DNA of 43,263 nucleotides from Halanaerobium congolense (GCF_004366375.1 NZ_SOEF01000022.1:1-43263); one strand, 5' to 3'. Numbered from the stretch's first letter, positions 1-8,223 are shown. The notes: generated by a model not told the origin, from the sequence alone. A program made the numbers and translations.

Positions 1-89
1 TGGATAAATCAATTATACAGGAGATGGTGTTGAGATGGTACACTTTTCGATTAGCAGAACATTATTTTTGGTACACTTTTAGTTTAGCA
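1..89. mobile_element. Terminal end of an IS21-like element (rest outside window)
   Basis: Two copies of the 11-mer GGTACACTTTT lie at 37-47 and 70-80, 33 bp apart. Multiple short terminal repeats of this kind are typical of IS21-family ends. The sequence AGTTTAGCA follows and ends in CA at about 89, as expected for IS21-type 5'-TG...CA-3' termini. The kinase-like reading frame starts directly after this point and lacks its N-terminal half, which supports 89/90 as the insertion boundary. The element itself lies to the left of the window and its transposase genes are not visible. It is not the same element as the complete IS21-family copy at 3139-5695, whose terminal repeats differ. Confidence 0.6.
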
Positions 90-90
90 T

Positions 91-906
91 ATGCATAAAG
101 AAGTACATAATAAAGAAATTGTTCATAGGGATATTAATCCTAATAATATTTTAATTATAAATGATAATATCAATATTTCGGATTTTGGTTTGGGTAAGGA
201 TTTAGATGTTTTTCATTCACATAGAACAGTGGACACACATTCGTTTGGCCAGTACGCTTATTGTGCCCCCGAACAATTTATGAAATTAAAAGATGGGAAT
301 AAAAAAAGTGATGTTTATTCACTAGGAAGTTTAATAAATTTCATATTTACTAGGGATCCTTCAAATAAAAGACATCGTTTGAGAAGTGTAGTTGAAAAAG
401 CCAGGAATGAAAGTCCAAATATTAGGTTTGAAAATGCAGAAGTATTGCTTGAAAGTGTAAAACAAACAATTAAATATCTTAAAGACAAAAGAAGAGAAGA
501 GAAAGTGAAAACAAAGATAGAGGCAAATAAATTTGATGAAGATGTAGAAAACTTCATATATGAATTAAGTGGTCAAAGATTATGCGATGAAATAATATCA
601 CAATCAAATTTCAAAAATATTATAATTAAATTTATGACTATTAATAAAACTAATTCTTCAGAAATCATGAAGCTTATTGAAAAAAATTTCATAGATTCTT
701 GCAGTAGATATGAACATCATGATAAATTTTCATCAATTGCAAAAAACATAATTAAAGCTAAGTTTCCATTTGTTTCTAAAGAGATAGCAGCAAAAGTACT
801 TAATTATAATGCAAATGAGGTTAATAGATTCCATGCTCAACGAATTATTGAGGAACTGATTGATAAAGGTGTGGAACCTCTAATTGAAGATATATTGGAA
901 GAATAA
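91..906 (+). pseudogene. Ser/Thr protein kinase-like gene, 5'-truncated (C-lobe plus helical C-terminal region)
   Basis: The 271 residues begin in the middle of a eukaryotic-type kinase fold. The catalytic loop HRD is at 12-14 with the following Asn near 19, DFG is at 31-33 and an APE motif is at 59-61. The glycine-rich loop, the VAIK-type lysine and the alpha-C glutamate of the N-lobe are all missing, so ATP binding and catalysis should be lost. An in-frame TAG lies at 85-87 inside the IS-like end, so no N-lobe continues upstream in the window. Residues from about 120 onward are a charged, helical region of unknown function. The simplest reading is a defence-island kinase broken by an IS21-like insertion. 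Whether the remnant is translated from the ATG at 91 cannot be told; no good ribosome binding site precedes it. Confidence 0.7.
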
Positions 907-1039
907 TAAGACGGATAATTTAATGTAATTGAGGTCTATAGTTTAAATATTTTTGTATCCAAATATGTTTATCTAACTTTATTAATTTTTAGAATTTAAT
1001 ATTGCTGACCGATATATCTGATTTTATAGAGGTGAAAAT

Positions 1040-2404
1040 ATGAGTTTATCTGATGAAATAGTTAAATATGGTGAAGTTTTATTTGAATATGAAGGAAAAG
1101 GAATCATATATACTGAAGAAAATGATGAATATAAATGTGAATTTTATGCTTGTCAATTCAAAAATGGTAAGGTTATGATAGGTTTTTCTATTCCCGATTC
1201 TCTTGTTTTGAATAAACAAATTAAAGAATTTTCAGGAAATACTTTTGATAAAAGCTGGAGTTTAAAGACTACTGGTCCATTTAGTGAAATGTTTTTTAAA
1301 CCAGATATAACAAAAGATTTTTATGGGAGTTGGATTTTATTTCACACTAGCAGGTTGATAGTAATGAAGGATGATAAGTCTGAAAATACTAAATATAGTT
1401 TTGGAATAACCAATTTTGAATTTGCAAAAATTAATAAAAAAGGTCAGAATCTTGATATTAAAAAAGATTTGGATATAAAAATTAAAGTGATAAATAACTA
1501 TAGAGAAAAAATTAATAATATTAAAGCCAAAAAGGGAATAGATATAACAGGAGAAATTGAAATATTAAGTTCAATTAGCTATAAATTTGAAAAAATAATT
1601 GAAATAGTTGATAACATATGTTTTTTATTGTCTTTAGCTAGAGGAACTAAAATTCAGTATATTTATTATAAAGAAAAGAATGTTTCTGATGATCATTTAG
1701 TTAAAATTAAACATTTTAGTCGGGTAACTAATCAATATGTTCCATTTAAGGTGATTGATTTTTTTGAGAATATGCCAATATCAGAATTTATTAATCAAAC
1801 GTATAATCAATATGCAAATAATAAGAAGGATTATAATTTGAATAAAGGAATAGAAGCCTTAATTTATGCAAGATCAACACACGATTTTTTAGAACTTAGA
1901 GGAGTAAAACTTGCCGTGGTATTAGAAATTTTAATAAATTCTTTTATTAACAATAGTGAAAATATAGGATATATTTTTCCTCCTAAAAAATATGAAAAAC
2001 AAATAGAAAAAGAACTTTATTATTGTTTAAATGATAAATTAAAAGAATTAGAGATAGGACATGATAAAATACAGGAACTTATTGGGAATGAAAATAATAT
2101 TAACTTAAAAAGTTTAAACAGAAAATCTTTTGGAAATTTAATTAAAAAAATGTTCGAACAAATAGGATTAAAATATAATTATAAAGAAATAAAATTATTT
2201 AAATCAAGCAGAAACAAATTAGTTCATCAAGGTTGCTTTTGTAGTCAAATAGACTCTGAAAAAAGTATATTCTCTAGTCCATATGCAGAGTATTTGTTTA
2301 TGATAAATATGTTAGATAAAATTTTTTTGACATTAATCGGATTTAAAGGAAAGTACATTGACAGGTCGAATCCAAATAACCCACAAAGCTTAGTTTTAGA
2401 ATGA
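1040..2404 (+). CDS. HEPN-domain protein with ApeA-like architecture (putative abortive-infection protein)
   Basis: This 454-residue soluble protein has a beta-rich N-terminal half (about 1-200) and a helical C-terminal half. The C-terminal half ends in a HEPN-type motif, R391-NKLV-H396, which fits RX4-6H, the catalytic signature of HEPN ribonucleases. The arrangement recalls ApeA-type anti-phage proteins, in which an N-terminal sensor-like domain precedes a HEPN RNase domain. The ApeA assignment is inferred from architecture and motif only, not from a database match. The start has AGAGGTG (1028-1034) upstream. The gene stands alone between the broken kinase and a long non-coding stretch and is very AT-rich, like its accessory neighbours. 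Other HEPN families remain possible. Confidence 0.6.
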   Translation: MSLSDEIVKYGEVLFEYEGKGIIYTEENDEYKCEFYACQFKNGKVMIGFSIPDSLVLNKQIKEFSGNTFDKSWSLKTTGPFSEMFFKPDITKDFYGSWILFHTSRLIVMKDDKSENTKYSFGITNFEFAKINKKGQNLDIKKDLDIKIKVINNYREKINNIKAKKGIDITGEIEILSSISYKFEKIIEIVDNICFLLSLARGTKIQYIYYKEKNVSDDHLVKIKHFSRVTNQYVPFKVIDFFENMPISEFINQTYNQYANNKKDYNLNKGIEALIYARSTHDFLELRGVKLAVVLEILINSFINNSENIGYIFPPKKYEKQIEKELYYCLNDKLKELEIGHDKIQELIGNENNINLKSLNRKSFGNLIKKMFEQIGLKYNYKEIKLFKSSRNKLVHQGCFCSQIDSEKSIFSSPYAEYLFMINMLDKIFLTLIGFKGKYIDRSNPNNPQSLVLE

Positions 2405-2875
2405 GAAGCTATCTTTTATTTAACATGGGTTTGGAAATATGTCTTCTATAATTAAATTTGCAGCTTAACCAAATACTGATATGAAAAGAAAGGTTTTTGC
2501 AAGTTTATTGTGATATAAATTAAATTGTAAAATCCAGGGCATTAATAATAAATTTAAATGTCCCACTGGCATCACCATTTCTCAATCACGAAAGAAAATG
2601 TTTCTTATTTCCTTAAAGTCTATATTTAAAACAATTACCTATTATTTTTTATCAGTCCATTTAAAATAAGACAAAAGGTCTTTCTCGTGACCGAGATATC
2701 TATAAATAGTTTAAAAATTAATGATCTGTAACAAACCTGGGTATTATATTTAAAGAACTTAATTGCGGACTTTGTTACAAATAGTTAAATTTGATAATTA
2801 TATTTGAATTTAAAAGTTATAAATGGGAGTCTAAAAATTATTATAATCACTAAAATTTATTGGGAGTTGAAATAA
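2405..2875. other. 471-bp AT-rich non-coding stretch
   Basis: No convincing gene is seen on either strand. The stretch holds one perfect inverted repeat (2727-2779, listed separately). It also holds an imperfect one, TCTCAATCACGA near 2579-2590 against CTCGTGACCGAGA near 2685-2697, about 100 bp apart. The latter could be the remains of an old insertion. It probably also carries the promoter of the small gene at 2876. Confidence 0.5.
2727..2779. promoter_or_regulatory. Perfect 9-bp inverted repeat upstream of the small acidic gene
   Basis: TGTAACAAA (2727-2735) and TTTGTTACA (2771-2779) are exact reverse complements separated by 35 bp. There is no T-tract, so a simple terminator is unlikely. 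The repeat lies about 100 bp before the 2876 gene. A paired operator or a long-loop RNA hairpin are both possible. Confidence 0.35.
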
Positions 2876-3148
2876 ATGAGTACAAATTATCAAGTTGGAA
2901 ATTATTATAAAGGAAAACCCTATAGAGAAAGTGGATTTAACTTTCCAGAAGGTGAATATAAACTAAAAATAATTAGAGAAGACTTCCCTGAAAAGCCTGT
3001 CAATGATGAAGATGAATTAGTCATTGCAGAAGAACAGTGGCTCGAAGGATTAGAAGGCAGCGATCAATATAGAACTGATTTAGAAGGTAACTGGTATTAC
3101 TTTGAGTTTCCTATCAATGATGAGGGTATTGATGTGAATGTCAAATAA
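2876..3148 (+). CDS. Small acidic protein of unknown function, probably 3'-truncated by IS21-family insertion
   Basis: The gene encodes 90 residues, rich in Asp/Glu, Tyr and Trp, with no membrane segment or recognised motif. A good ribosome binding site (GGGAG, 2862-2866) precedes the ATG, which supports a real gene. The stop codon TAA (3146-3148) lies inside the predicted end of the IS21-family element, whose TG terminus would fall at 3139. If so, the last two residues and the stop come from the element and the native C-terminus is lost. No obvious continuation is seen beyond the far end of the element (after 5695). I do not recognise a family. Confidence 0.55.
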   Translation: MSTNYQVGNYYKGKPYRESGFNFPEGEYKLKIIREDFPEKPVNDEDELVIAEEQWLEGLEGSDQYRTDLEGNWYYFEFPINDEGIDVNVK

Positions 3149-3149
3149 T

Positions 3150-3180
3150 ATTTTACACTTTTCGCTCATTAAGATTTTAC
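3150..3180 (+). repeat. IS21-family terminal inverted repeat, istB side
   Basis: This 31-bp repeat matches the reverse complement of 5654-5684 except for five central bases (CTTTT here, GAAAA in the reverse complement of the other). TTTTACA occurs twice within and around it, giving the multiple-repeat end structure typical of IS21 elements. Confidence 0.85.
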
Positions 3181-3182
3181 AC

Positions 3183-3938
3183 CTAAGATTTTCCAAAAAT
3201 GGTTTCTCTGTGAGTCAATCGATAGCTATCACCATCTAAATTGATGATTTCACACTTATGAACTATGCGATCTAAAATTGCAGCTGTAATAGCTTGATCA
3301 CCTATTAGTTCACCCCAATCTGAAGGCCCTTTATTTGAGGTGATGATAATTGAAGTCTGACCATACAGCTTGTTTATCAGCTGGAAAAAGAGGTTAGATT
3401 CCTGTTTTTCCATTGCCATAAACATAATGTCATCGATAATTAAAAGATCACACTTTAAAACTCTATTGAGTTTAGTTTTAGAAGATCTGATCATTTCAGC
3501 AGTTTTAAGCCAATAAATCAAATCACTAATTCCTGCAAAAATTACTTTGTAGCCTTCGTTAATGGCATGAATACCGAGGCCAATACTCAGGTGAGTCTTA
3601 CCTACACCCGAAGGTCCAAGCAGGACTATATTGTAGCCCCGCTCAAGCCAGGATAGTTCCTTAAGCTGGTTAAACTGTTTTTTAGATAGAGTCTGCTGTT
3701 CTTCAAGATTAAACTCAGCCAGAGTTTTATATTCTGGGAATGCAGCCTGTTTTAGGTATTTTTCCAGTCTGGCTGCTTCTCGTGCTTGAATCTCCTGATC
3801 CAATATATACTCAACCAGTTTCTCATTGGAGAAGGAATTTTCAACAGAGTGAGATATGATTTCTGATATATTCTCAGAGGCGTTTTTTAACTTTAAAACT
3901 TTAAATTTATCTTTTAGGTTTGCAATTGTGGTTGTCAT
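3183..3938 (-). CDS. istB: IstB-like ATP-binding transposition helper protein
   Basis: The 251-residue AAA+ ATPase is close to the family's usual length of about 250. It has an N-terminal helical region (about 1-95), a Walker A motif GPSGVGKTH at 108-116 and a Walker B motif LLIIDD ending at D169-D170. IstB proteins are DnaC-related and assemble on target DNA to activate the IstA transposase. The gene lies 14 bp downstream of istA with GGAGG just before its ATG, which indicates translation from the same transcript. Its stop codon lies only 3 bp from the inner edge of the terminal inverted repeat. No frameshift or missing motif is seen. Confidence 0.95.
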   Translation of the reverse strand: MTTTIANLKDKFKVLKLKNASENISEIISHSVENSFSNEKLVEYILDQEIQAREAARLEKYLKQAAFPEYKTLAEFNLEEQQTLSKKQFNQLKELSWLERGYNIVLLGPSGVGKTHLSIGLGIHAINEGYKVIFAGISDLIYWLKTAEMIRSSKTKLNRVLKCDLLIIDDIMFMAMEKQESNLFFQLINKLYGQTSIIITSNKGPSDWGELIGDQAITAAILDRIVHKCEIINLDGDSYRLTHRETIFGKS

Positions 3939-3952
3939 TGATACCTCCAGTT

Positions 3953-5527
3953 TTAAGAATCAAATATCTTTTGATATACATCAAGATCTCTTACTGCTGG
4001 TTTAGCAGCAAGTTTTGCTTTATCTTTTTCATTTAAGGCTATATTATCAGCTACCAGTAAAATATCATCATTTTTAGATTTTATTTTTTCTTTATCATAG
4101 AAATTGATAACATCTCTAAAATCACTGGCACTGTAGAGTTTATTGCCAATACAGTATTCTAGTGCTTTTGTGATAGTTTCAGGATCTTTATCCTGTAAAG
4201 CTTTTTCTATTACAAGCAGTTGATCCCTGATATATCGCTGTTTTTCTTTTCTGATTCTTGATAGAAATTTATTTGCTCTTTTGTTATCAGGAAAGAGAAG
4301 AATTATCTTTTCTATCAGTTTATTAATATTATCAGATTTCTTTCTTCCGTGATCTCTGTTTTTAGAGAGTTTACCTTTAGTTTTTATTATTTTATGTTCT
4401 GCCAGTTTAGCTGTACTTTCAAAATCATATATCAAGTATTTATCATTGTCCTCAAGCACTTTAACATAGCTTTCAGGACCCTGATAGGTACCTAAGGGAA
4501 CAGAATATCTGTTACCTTTTATCGGGATAGTATTGTCTTTTCTCACCTGATAAGTTATACTTAAATCAGAACAAGTAGTTTTAATTTTTTCGGATACTGG
4601 CTTCAGGTATTTCTTTTCGACGGTGAATACCTGAGCTGGTATTTTTTTCGTTGTGCCATGTATTTTTCCATTAGCACGGCGTTCAAGCCACTTAAGACAA
4701 TCATCATTCCACTTTTCTAAATTGATAAATATTCTATGAGCTGCAAAGTTATTTTTAGCATACCCAACAAGATTTTCAATGCGCCCTTTTGTTTCTGGAT
4801 CAGCAGCACGACACATATATACTCTAAATTTTCTTTCAAGCCTGTAGGATGCAAACTGATGAGTGTAGATTAAATCACCATAGTTTTCACTGTACAAGAT
4901 TAAACTATCCTGATCATAGACCGCCTCCTCTGGTATTCCTTCAAAGTATTCAAATGCATTTTCATGTGCTGCTACTACATCAGCTGTAGTTAATGGTCTA
5001 TCAAACCATTCTACATATTTATATCGAGAATGGGAGAGAACAAAAGCAATCAGATAGAGTTTAACTCTGGTGATTTTATCTGCTTTGTAGACCCATTTTT
5101 CACCCATATCTACCTGCATCTGCTGACCCATTGGTGGATCTTCCATTGCCTCATAGAGTCGGGGATGCTTTGTTTTGGGGGTGTTATGTTCTTTTCTTAA
5201 ATCTCTGATGTATCTTCTGAGAGTATTCTCAGCAAAACCAGGGTGTCCATTAGCCTGTTCTTCGATCCAGTCATAGATCTGAGAGGCTGAGATATCAGGA
5301 TGTTCTTTAAGCCAGTTTAGTATTTTGTCATGGTATTTATCAGCTTTTTTAGCTCGAGAGTTCATTGTTTCAAGAACATCTTTAAATTCTTCTGTATTTA
5401 AATCATAGTATTTATTGAGTGTTGGTCTGCTGATATTTAATCTTCTTGCAATCTGGGATTTATTGAAGCCCATTTCTTTTAACTGCTGGATTTTTATATG
5501 CATTTTGTATCCATCTTCTTTATTCAA
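3953..5527 (-). CDS. istA: IstA-like DDE transposase
   Basis: The transposase has 524 residues. An N-terminal helix-turn-helix lies at about 21-41 (FNKSQIARRLNISRPTLNKY). A DDE retroviral-integrase-like core follows with D140 (QVDMGEKW), D205 (AVYDQD) and E251 (GRIEN), then a beta-rich C-terminal domain. IstA binds the terminal repeats and carries out strand transfer with IstB. The start is TTG at 5527, preceded by a strong GAGGGGG site. An ATG eight codons downstream lacks a comparable site. All three catalytic residues are present and the gene is full length, so the transposase is probably functional. Confidence 0.94.
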   Translation of the reverse strand: MNKEDGYKMHIKIQQLKEMGFNKSQIARRLNISRPTLNKYYDLNTEEFKDVLETMNSRAKKADKYHDKILNWLKEHPDISASQIYDWIEEQANGHPGFAENTLRRYIRDLRKEHNTPKTKHPRLYEAMEDPPMGQQMQVDMGEKWVYKADKITRVKLYLIAFVLSHSRYKYVEWFDRPLTTADVVAAHENAFEYFEGIPEEAVYDQDSLILYSENYGDLIYTHQFASYRLERKFRVYMCRAADPETKGRIENLVGYAKNNFAAHRIFINLEKWNDDCLKWLERRANGKIHGTTKKIPAQVFTVEKKYLKPVSEKIKTTCSDLSITYQVRKDNTIPIKGNRYSVPLGTYQGPESYVKVLEDNDKYLIYDFESTAKLAEHKIIKTKGKLSKNRDHGRKKSDNINKLIEKIILLFPDNKRANKFLSRIRKEKQRYIRDQLLVIEKALQDKDPETITKALEYCIGNKLYSASDFRDVINFYDKEKIKSKNDDILLVADNIALNEKDKAKLAAKPAVRDLDVYQKIFDS

Positions 5528-5653
5528 AATTTCTGCCCCCTCTTAGGATATTTAAAAGAATATTATATCCTAAAAGAGCAGATTATGGTACTGGATTAAT
5601 TTAACATATTTACCATCTCAAATTCGTTATTTTTACATTATCTAGCAATATCC

Positions 5654-5684
5654 GTAAAATCTTAATGAGCGTTTTCTGTAAAAT
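5654..5684 (-). repeat. IS21-family terminal inverted repeat, istA side
   Basis: This is the partner of 3150-3180. It begins GTAAAATCTTAATGAGCG and ends TGTAAAAT, and lies about 130 bp upstream of the istA start, leaving room for the element's own promoter. Confidence 0.85.
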
Positions 5685-5786
5685 TTATTTTATCATCTAC
5701 ACCTTCATTATTGTTTTCTGTTTGTTGCTATTCAATTATACCAAAAACGGGAGTTTTATGCTATTTTTTTGCTAAATAATATTGAA

Positions 5787-5815
5787 ATGGTGAATTGCAA
5801 GTTGCAATTCACCAT
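5787..5815. promoter_or_regulatory. 29-bp near-perfect palindrome upstream of marR
   Basis: Two perfect 14-bp arms (ATGGTGAATTGCAA and its reverse complement) flank a single G at 5801. As RNA it would fold with almost no loop, and only a weak T-rich run follows, so it is a poor classical terminator. It lies 22 bp before the -35 box of the marR promoter. It could be an operator, or a transcription stop for upstream transcripts. Confidence 0.5.
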
Positions 5816-5837
5816 CTTTAATTAATCTTAAAAAATA

Positions 5838-5866
5838 TTGACAAAAGAAAAAATATGATTTATTAT
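5838..5866 (+). promoter_or_regulatory. Consensus promoter of marR
   Basis: TTGACA (5838-5843) and TATTAT (5861-5866) are separated by exactly 17 bp. The promoter lies about 60 bp before the marR start codon and is followed directly by a palindrome that may be the MarR operator. Confidence 0.8.
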
Positions 5867-5867
5867 G

Positions 5868-5877
5868 TGTATATACA
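5868..5877. promoter_or_regulatory. Candidate MarR operator 1 (TGTATATACA)
   Basis: This perfect 10-bp palindrome lies directly after the -10 box of the marR promoter, over the expected transcription start. A near-identical motif, TGTATGTACA, occurs upstream of the next gene (6381-6392). The repeated occurrence suggests binding by the MarR product encoded between them. Confidence 0.55.
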
Positions 5878-5926
5878 AGTGTTATTGATTATTTGAATAA
5901 ATAGAAAGAAAAGAAAGGAAAAGTAG

Positions 5927-6361
5927 ATGTCAGAAATAAAAGATGAATTAAATAACTGTTTATATTTTACTTCAAATAAGCTTTCCAGAATGATTGGGAA
6001 AATGGCAGACCAAGAATTTAAAATAACAGGCCTTTCGCCAACATATGCCTTTTTGCTAAGTATTGTCAATAAAAAAGAAGGTATAGTCCAAAAAGAAATC
6101 GGCGAAATATTGCATATGTCATCTTCTACTATAACTAGATTTATCGATAAATTAGAAAATCAAGCTTTGCTTAAAAGAGTCAAAAAAGGGAAGAACTCCT
6201 TAATCTATTTAACAGAAAAAGGAAAGCAAAAGCAGGCAGAAATTGATCAAGCTTGGGAAAATTTGCATCAAAGATATGAAAAAGTTATTGGCTCAAAAGA
6301 GGCAGAAATAGTGGAAAATATAAATAAAATAAGTAATCAGATTGAAAAAGAAGTTAAATAA
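5927..6361 (+). CDS. MarR-family transcriptional regulator
   Basis: This 144-residue protein has the size and layout of MarR regulators. An N-terminal dimerisation helix region leads into a winged helix-turn-helix at about 55-100, including QKEIGEILHMSSSTITRFIDKLE and a wing rich in Lys. A C-terminal helix follows. MarR proteins are dimers that usually repress their own gene and adjacent enzymes until a small ligand or oxidant releases them. AAGGAAAAG precedes the ATG. Three oxidoreductase genes follow on the same strand, and matching palindromes lie before marR and before the first of them. Control of that cassette is therefore the likely role. The ligand is unknown. Confidence 0.9.
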   Translation: MSEIKDELNNCLYFTSNKLSRMIGKMADQEFKITGLSPTYAFLLSIVNKKEGIVQKEIGEILHMSSSTITRFIDKLENQALLKRVKKGKNSLIYLTEKGKQKQAEIDQAWENLHQRYEKVIGSKEAEIVENINKISNQIEKEVK

Positions 6362-6373
6362 TCTTCTTTTTAA

Positions 6374-6403
6374 TTTACATTTGTATGTACAACTAACTAA
6401 ATT
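6374..6403 (+). promoter_or_regulatory. Candidate promoter with MarR operator 2 in its spacer
   Basis: TTTACA (6374-6379) and TAAATT (6398-6403) are 18 bp apart. The palindrome TTGTATGTACAA (6381-6392) lies in the spacer and closely matches the motif at the marR promoter. Binding there would block RNA polymerase at the oxidoreductase promoter. The hexamers are only fair matches. Confidence 0.45.
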
Positions 6404-6449
6404 TTTTAATTAAAAATACTAATAATAATATAAGAAAGGGTTGATTAAG

Positions 6450-7004
6450 ATGGAAAATGAAGTAATTAAGACAATTAAGAACAGAAGAAGTATTAGAAAT
6501 TATAAAGAAGAACAAATAAAAGAAGAAGAATTAAAAACAATTTTAGAGGCGGGGATTCAGGCTCCGAGTGCGAATAATTTACAGCCTTGGCACTTTACAG
6601 TTGTCCAAAATAAAGAATTGATTGATTTGATGAGTGCTGAATCTAAAAAAATGATGCTTAAAAGTGATAATCCCAAATTAGTTCAGATGGGAGAAAATAT
6701 TCCTCACATCTTCTATAATGCACCAACTGTCATCATAGCTTCAGGTAAAAAAGATATTGAGTCAGCTTTAGTTGATTGTGCTGCTGCTATAGAGAATATG
6801 TTAATAACTGCTGAAAGTATTGATTTAGGTGGAGTTTGGATTGGTCTGACTAGATTCTTTTTTCAAAAGGAAGAAAATGTTAAAAAATTAGATTTACCTA
6901 CAGGTTATAAACCATTTTATGCAGTAGCTTTAGGTTATAAAGGAGAAAAAATTCCAACAGGGCCTTCTAAAAGAAAGATGGATGTCATAAATTATATAAG
7001 ATAA
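6450..7004 (+). CDS. Nitroreductase-family FMN oxidoreductase
   Basis: The protein has 184 residues from the ATG at 6450. AAAGGG ends 9 bp before it, which makes the in-frame TTG at 6441, adjacent to that site, unlikely. The N-terminal RRSIRNY segment and PSANNLQPW are the FMN-binding signatures of the family, and GGVWIGLT lies in the C-terminal half. Members use NAD(P)H to reduce nitro groups, quinones, enones or flavins, usually as dimers in the cytoplasm. The substrate cannot be told from sequence. It is the first gene of a probable MarR-controlled cassette with an alcohol dehydrogenase and an OYE-like enzyme, which suggests detoxification of electrophiles or disposal of reducing equivalents. 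Confidence 0.9.
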   Translation: MENEVIKTIKNRRSIRNYKEEQIKEEELKTILEAGIQAPSANNLQPWHFTVVQNKELIDLMSAESKKMMLKSDNPKLVQMGENIPHIFYNAPTVIIASGKKDIESALVDCAAAIENMLITAESIDLGGVWIGLTRFFFQKEENVKKLDLPTGYKPFYAVALGYKGEKIPTGPSKRKMDVINYIR

Positions 7005-7059
7005 TTAATTAGACAAAAATAAATTAATTAACTATAAATTAGGGAGAGTGAACTAAAGC

Positions 7060-8223
7060 ATGCTAAATTTTAATTATTCAGTTCCAACAAAAATACTTTT
7101 TGGTAAGCATAAAATTGATTTGTTAGCAGAAAATATAAAAGAATATGGTTCTAAGGTTTTGCTTGTTTATGGTGGAGGCAGTATAAAGAGAAATGGTATT
7201 TATGATACTATAATAGATATTTTTGCTGAAAATAATATAAGTTCCTGGGAATTAGGGGGAGTTAAGCCTAATCCTAGAATTGCTAGTGTAAAAGAAGGAA
7301 TAAAAATTTGTAAAAAGCAGGAAATAGATCTTATCCTTGCAGTTGGGGGAGGAAGTACAATTGATTGTGCCAAAGTTATTGGTGCAGGTTTTTATCATAG
7401 TGGAGATCCCTGGGAAATAGTTACTGATTCCAGAAAAATAGAGGATTCTCTACCAATTGCAACTGTTTTAACTCTAGCTGCTACAGGTTCGGAAATGAAT
7501 GCAGGTGCAGTAATTACTAATTTAGAAACCCAAGAAAAATTAGGAACTGGTCATCCAAGTATGGCACCTAAATTTTCTATCTTAGATCCTACTTATACTT
7601 TTACAGTTCCTGAAAAACAAACCGCTGCTGGTACAGCAGATATAATGAGTCATATTTTCGAAGTATATTTCAGCAAGACAAAAGGAGCCTATGTCCAAAA
7701 TAGAATGGCAGAGTCCCTCTTAAAAACAGCTATTAATTATGGCACAAAAGCTCTTGCAGAACCTGAAAATTATGAGGCTAGAGCTAATTTAATGTGGACA
7801 GCTAGCTTAGCTATCAATGGTCTTTTAAGTTCTGGCAAAGAAACTGAGTGGAGTGTCCACGCTATGGAACATGAACTGAGTGCTTTTTACGATATTACTC
7901 ATGGTACTGGCCTTGCTATTTTAACACCTTATTGGATGGAATATGCCTTAAATGATAATACTCTAGATAAATTTGTTAAATACGGGGTTAATGTTTGGGG
8001 AATTGATTCTGAGCAGGATAAATATAAAATTGCTCAAACTGCGATTGAAAAAACAAGAGAATACTTTAGCTCACTTGGAATCCCTACTAAGTTAAGTGAA
8101 GTTGGGATTGAAGCAGAAAAATTAGAAAAAATGGCAGAACAAGCTACTAGAAGAGGCGAACTAGGTAACTTTAAACCTTTAAGCAAAGAAGATGTCTTAA
8201 ATATTTATCAAAAAGCCTTATAA
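7060..8223 (+). CDS. Iron-containing alcohol dehydrogenase, YqhD/butanol dehydrogenase type
   Basis: The protein has 387 residues, the usual length for group III metal-dependent alcohol dehydrogenases. The nucleotide-binding GGGST lies at 96-100. The metal ligands are D194, H198, H267 and H281, the same positions as in Escherichia coli YqhD. YqhD-type enzymes reduce a broad range of aldehydes to alcohols with NADPH; clostridial relatives act as butanol dehydrogenases. GGGAG precedes the ATG. The gene sits between a nitroreductase and an OYE-like reductase behind a MarR gene. That points to a role in aldehyde stress or fermentative redox balance rather than a dedicated solvent pathway. Cofactor preference is inferred from the subfamily. 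Confidence 0.92.
   Translation: MLNFNYSVPTKILFGKHKIDLLAENIKEYGSKVLLVYGGGSIKRNGIYDTIIDIFAENNISSWELGGVKPNPRIASVKEGIKICKKQEIDLILAVGGGSTIDCAKVIGAGFYHSGDPWEIVTDSRKIEDSLPIATVLTLAATGSEMNAGAVITNLETQEKLGTGHPSMAPKFSILDPTYTFTVPEKQTAAGTADIMSHIFEVYFSKTKGAYVQNRMAESLLKTAINYGTKALAEPENYEARANLMWTASLAINGLLSSGKETEWSVHAMEHELSAFYDITHGTGLAILTPYWMEYALNDNTLDKFVKYGVNVWGIDSEQDKYKIAQTAIEKTREYFSSLGIPTKLSEVGIEAEKLEKMAEQATRRGELGNFKPLSKEDVLNIYQKAL

Larger units (their letters stand above)
3139..5695 (-). mobile_element. Complete IS21-family insertion sequence (istA-istB)
   Basis: The element is about 2.55 kb with istA and istB both on the minus strand. Imperfect 31-bp inverted repeats lie at 3150-3180 and 5654-5684. They share ATTTTACA, then five unmatched bases, then CGCTCATTAAGATTTTAC. 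Extending both ends by 11 bp reaches TG on the left (3139) and CA on the right (5695), the expected IS21-type termini, so these are given as provisional ends. I see no matching 4-8 bp target duplication in the flanks, so the ends may be misplaced or the copy may have recombined. Both genes look intact, so the element may be active. Confidence 0.85.
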
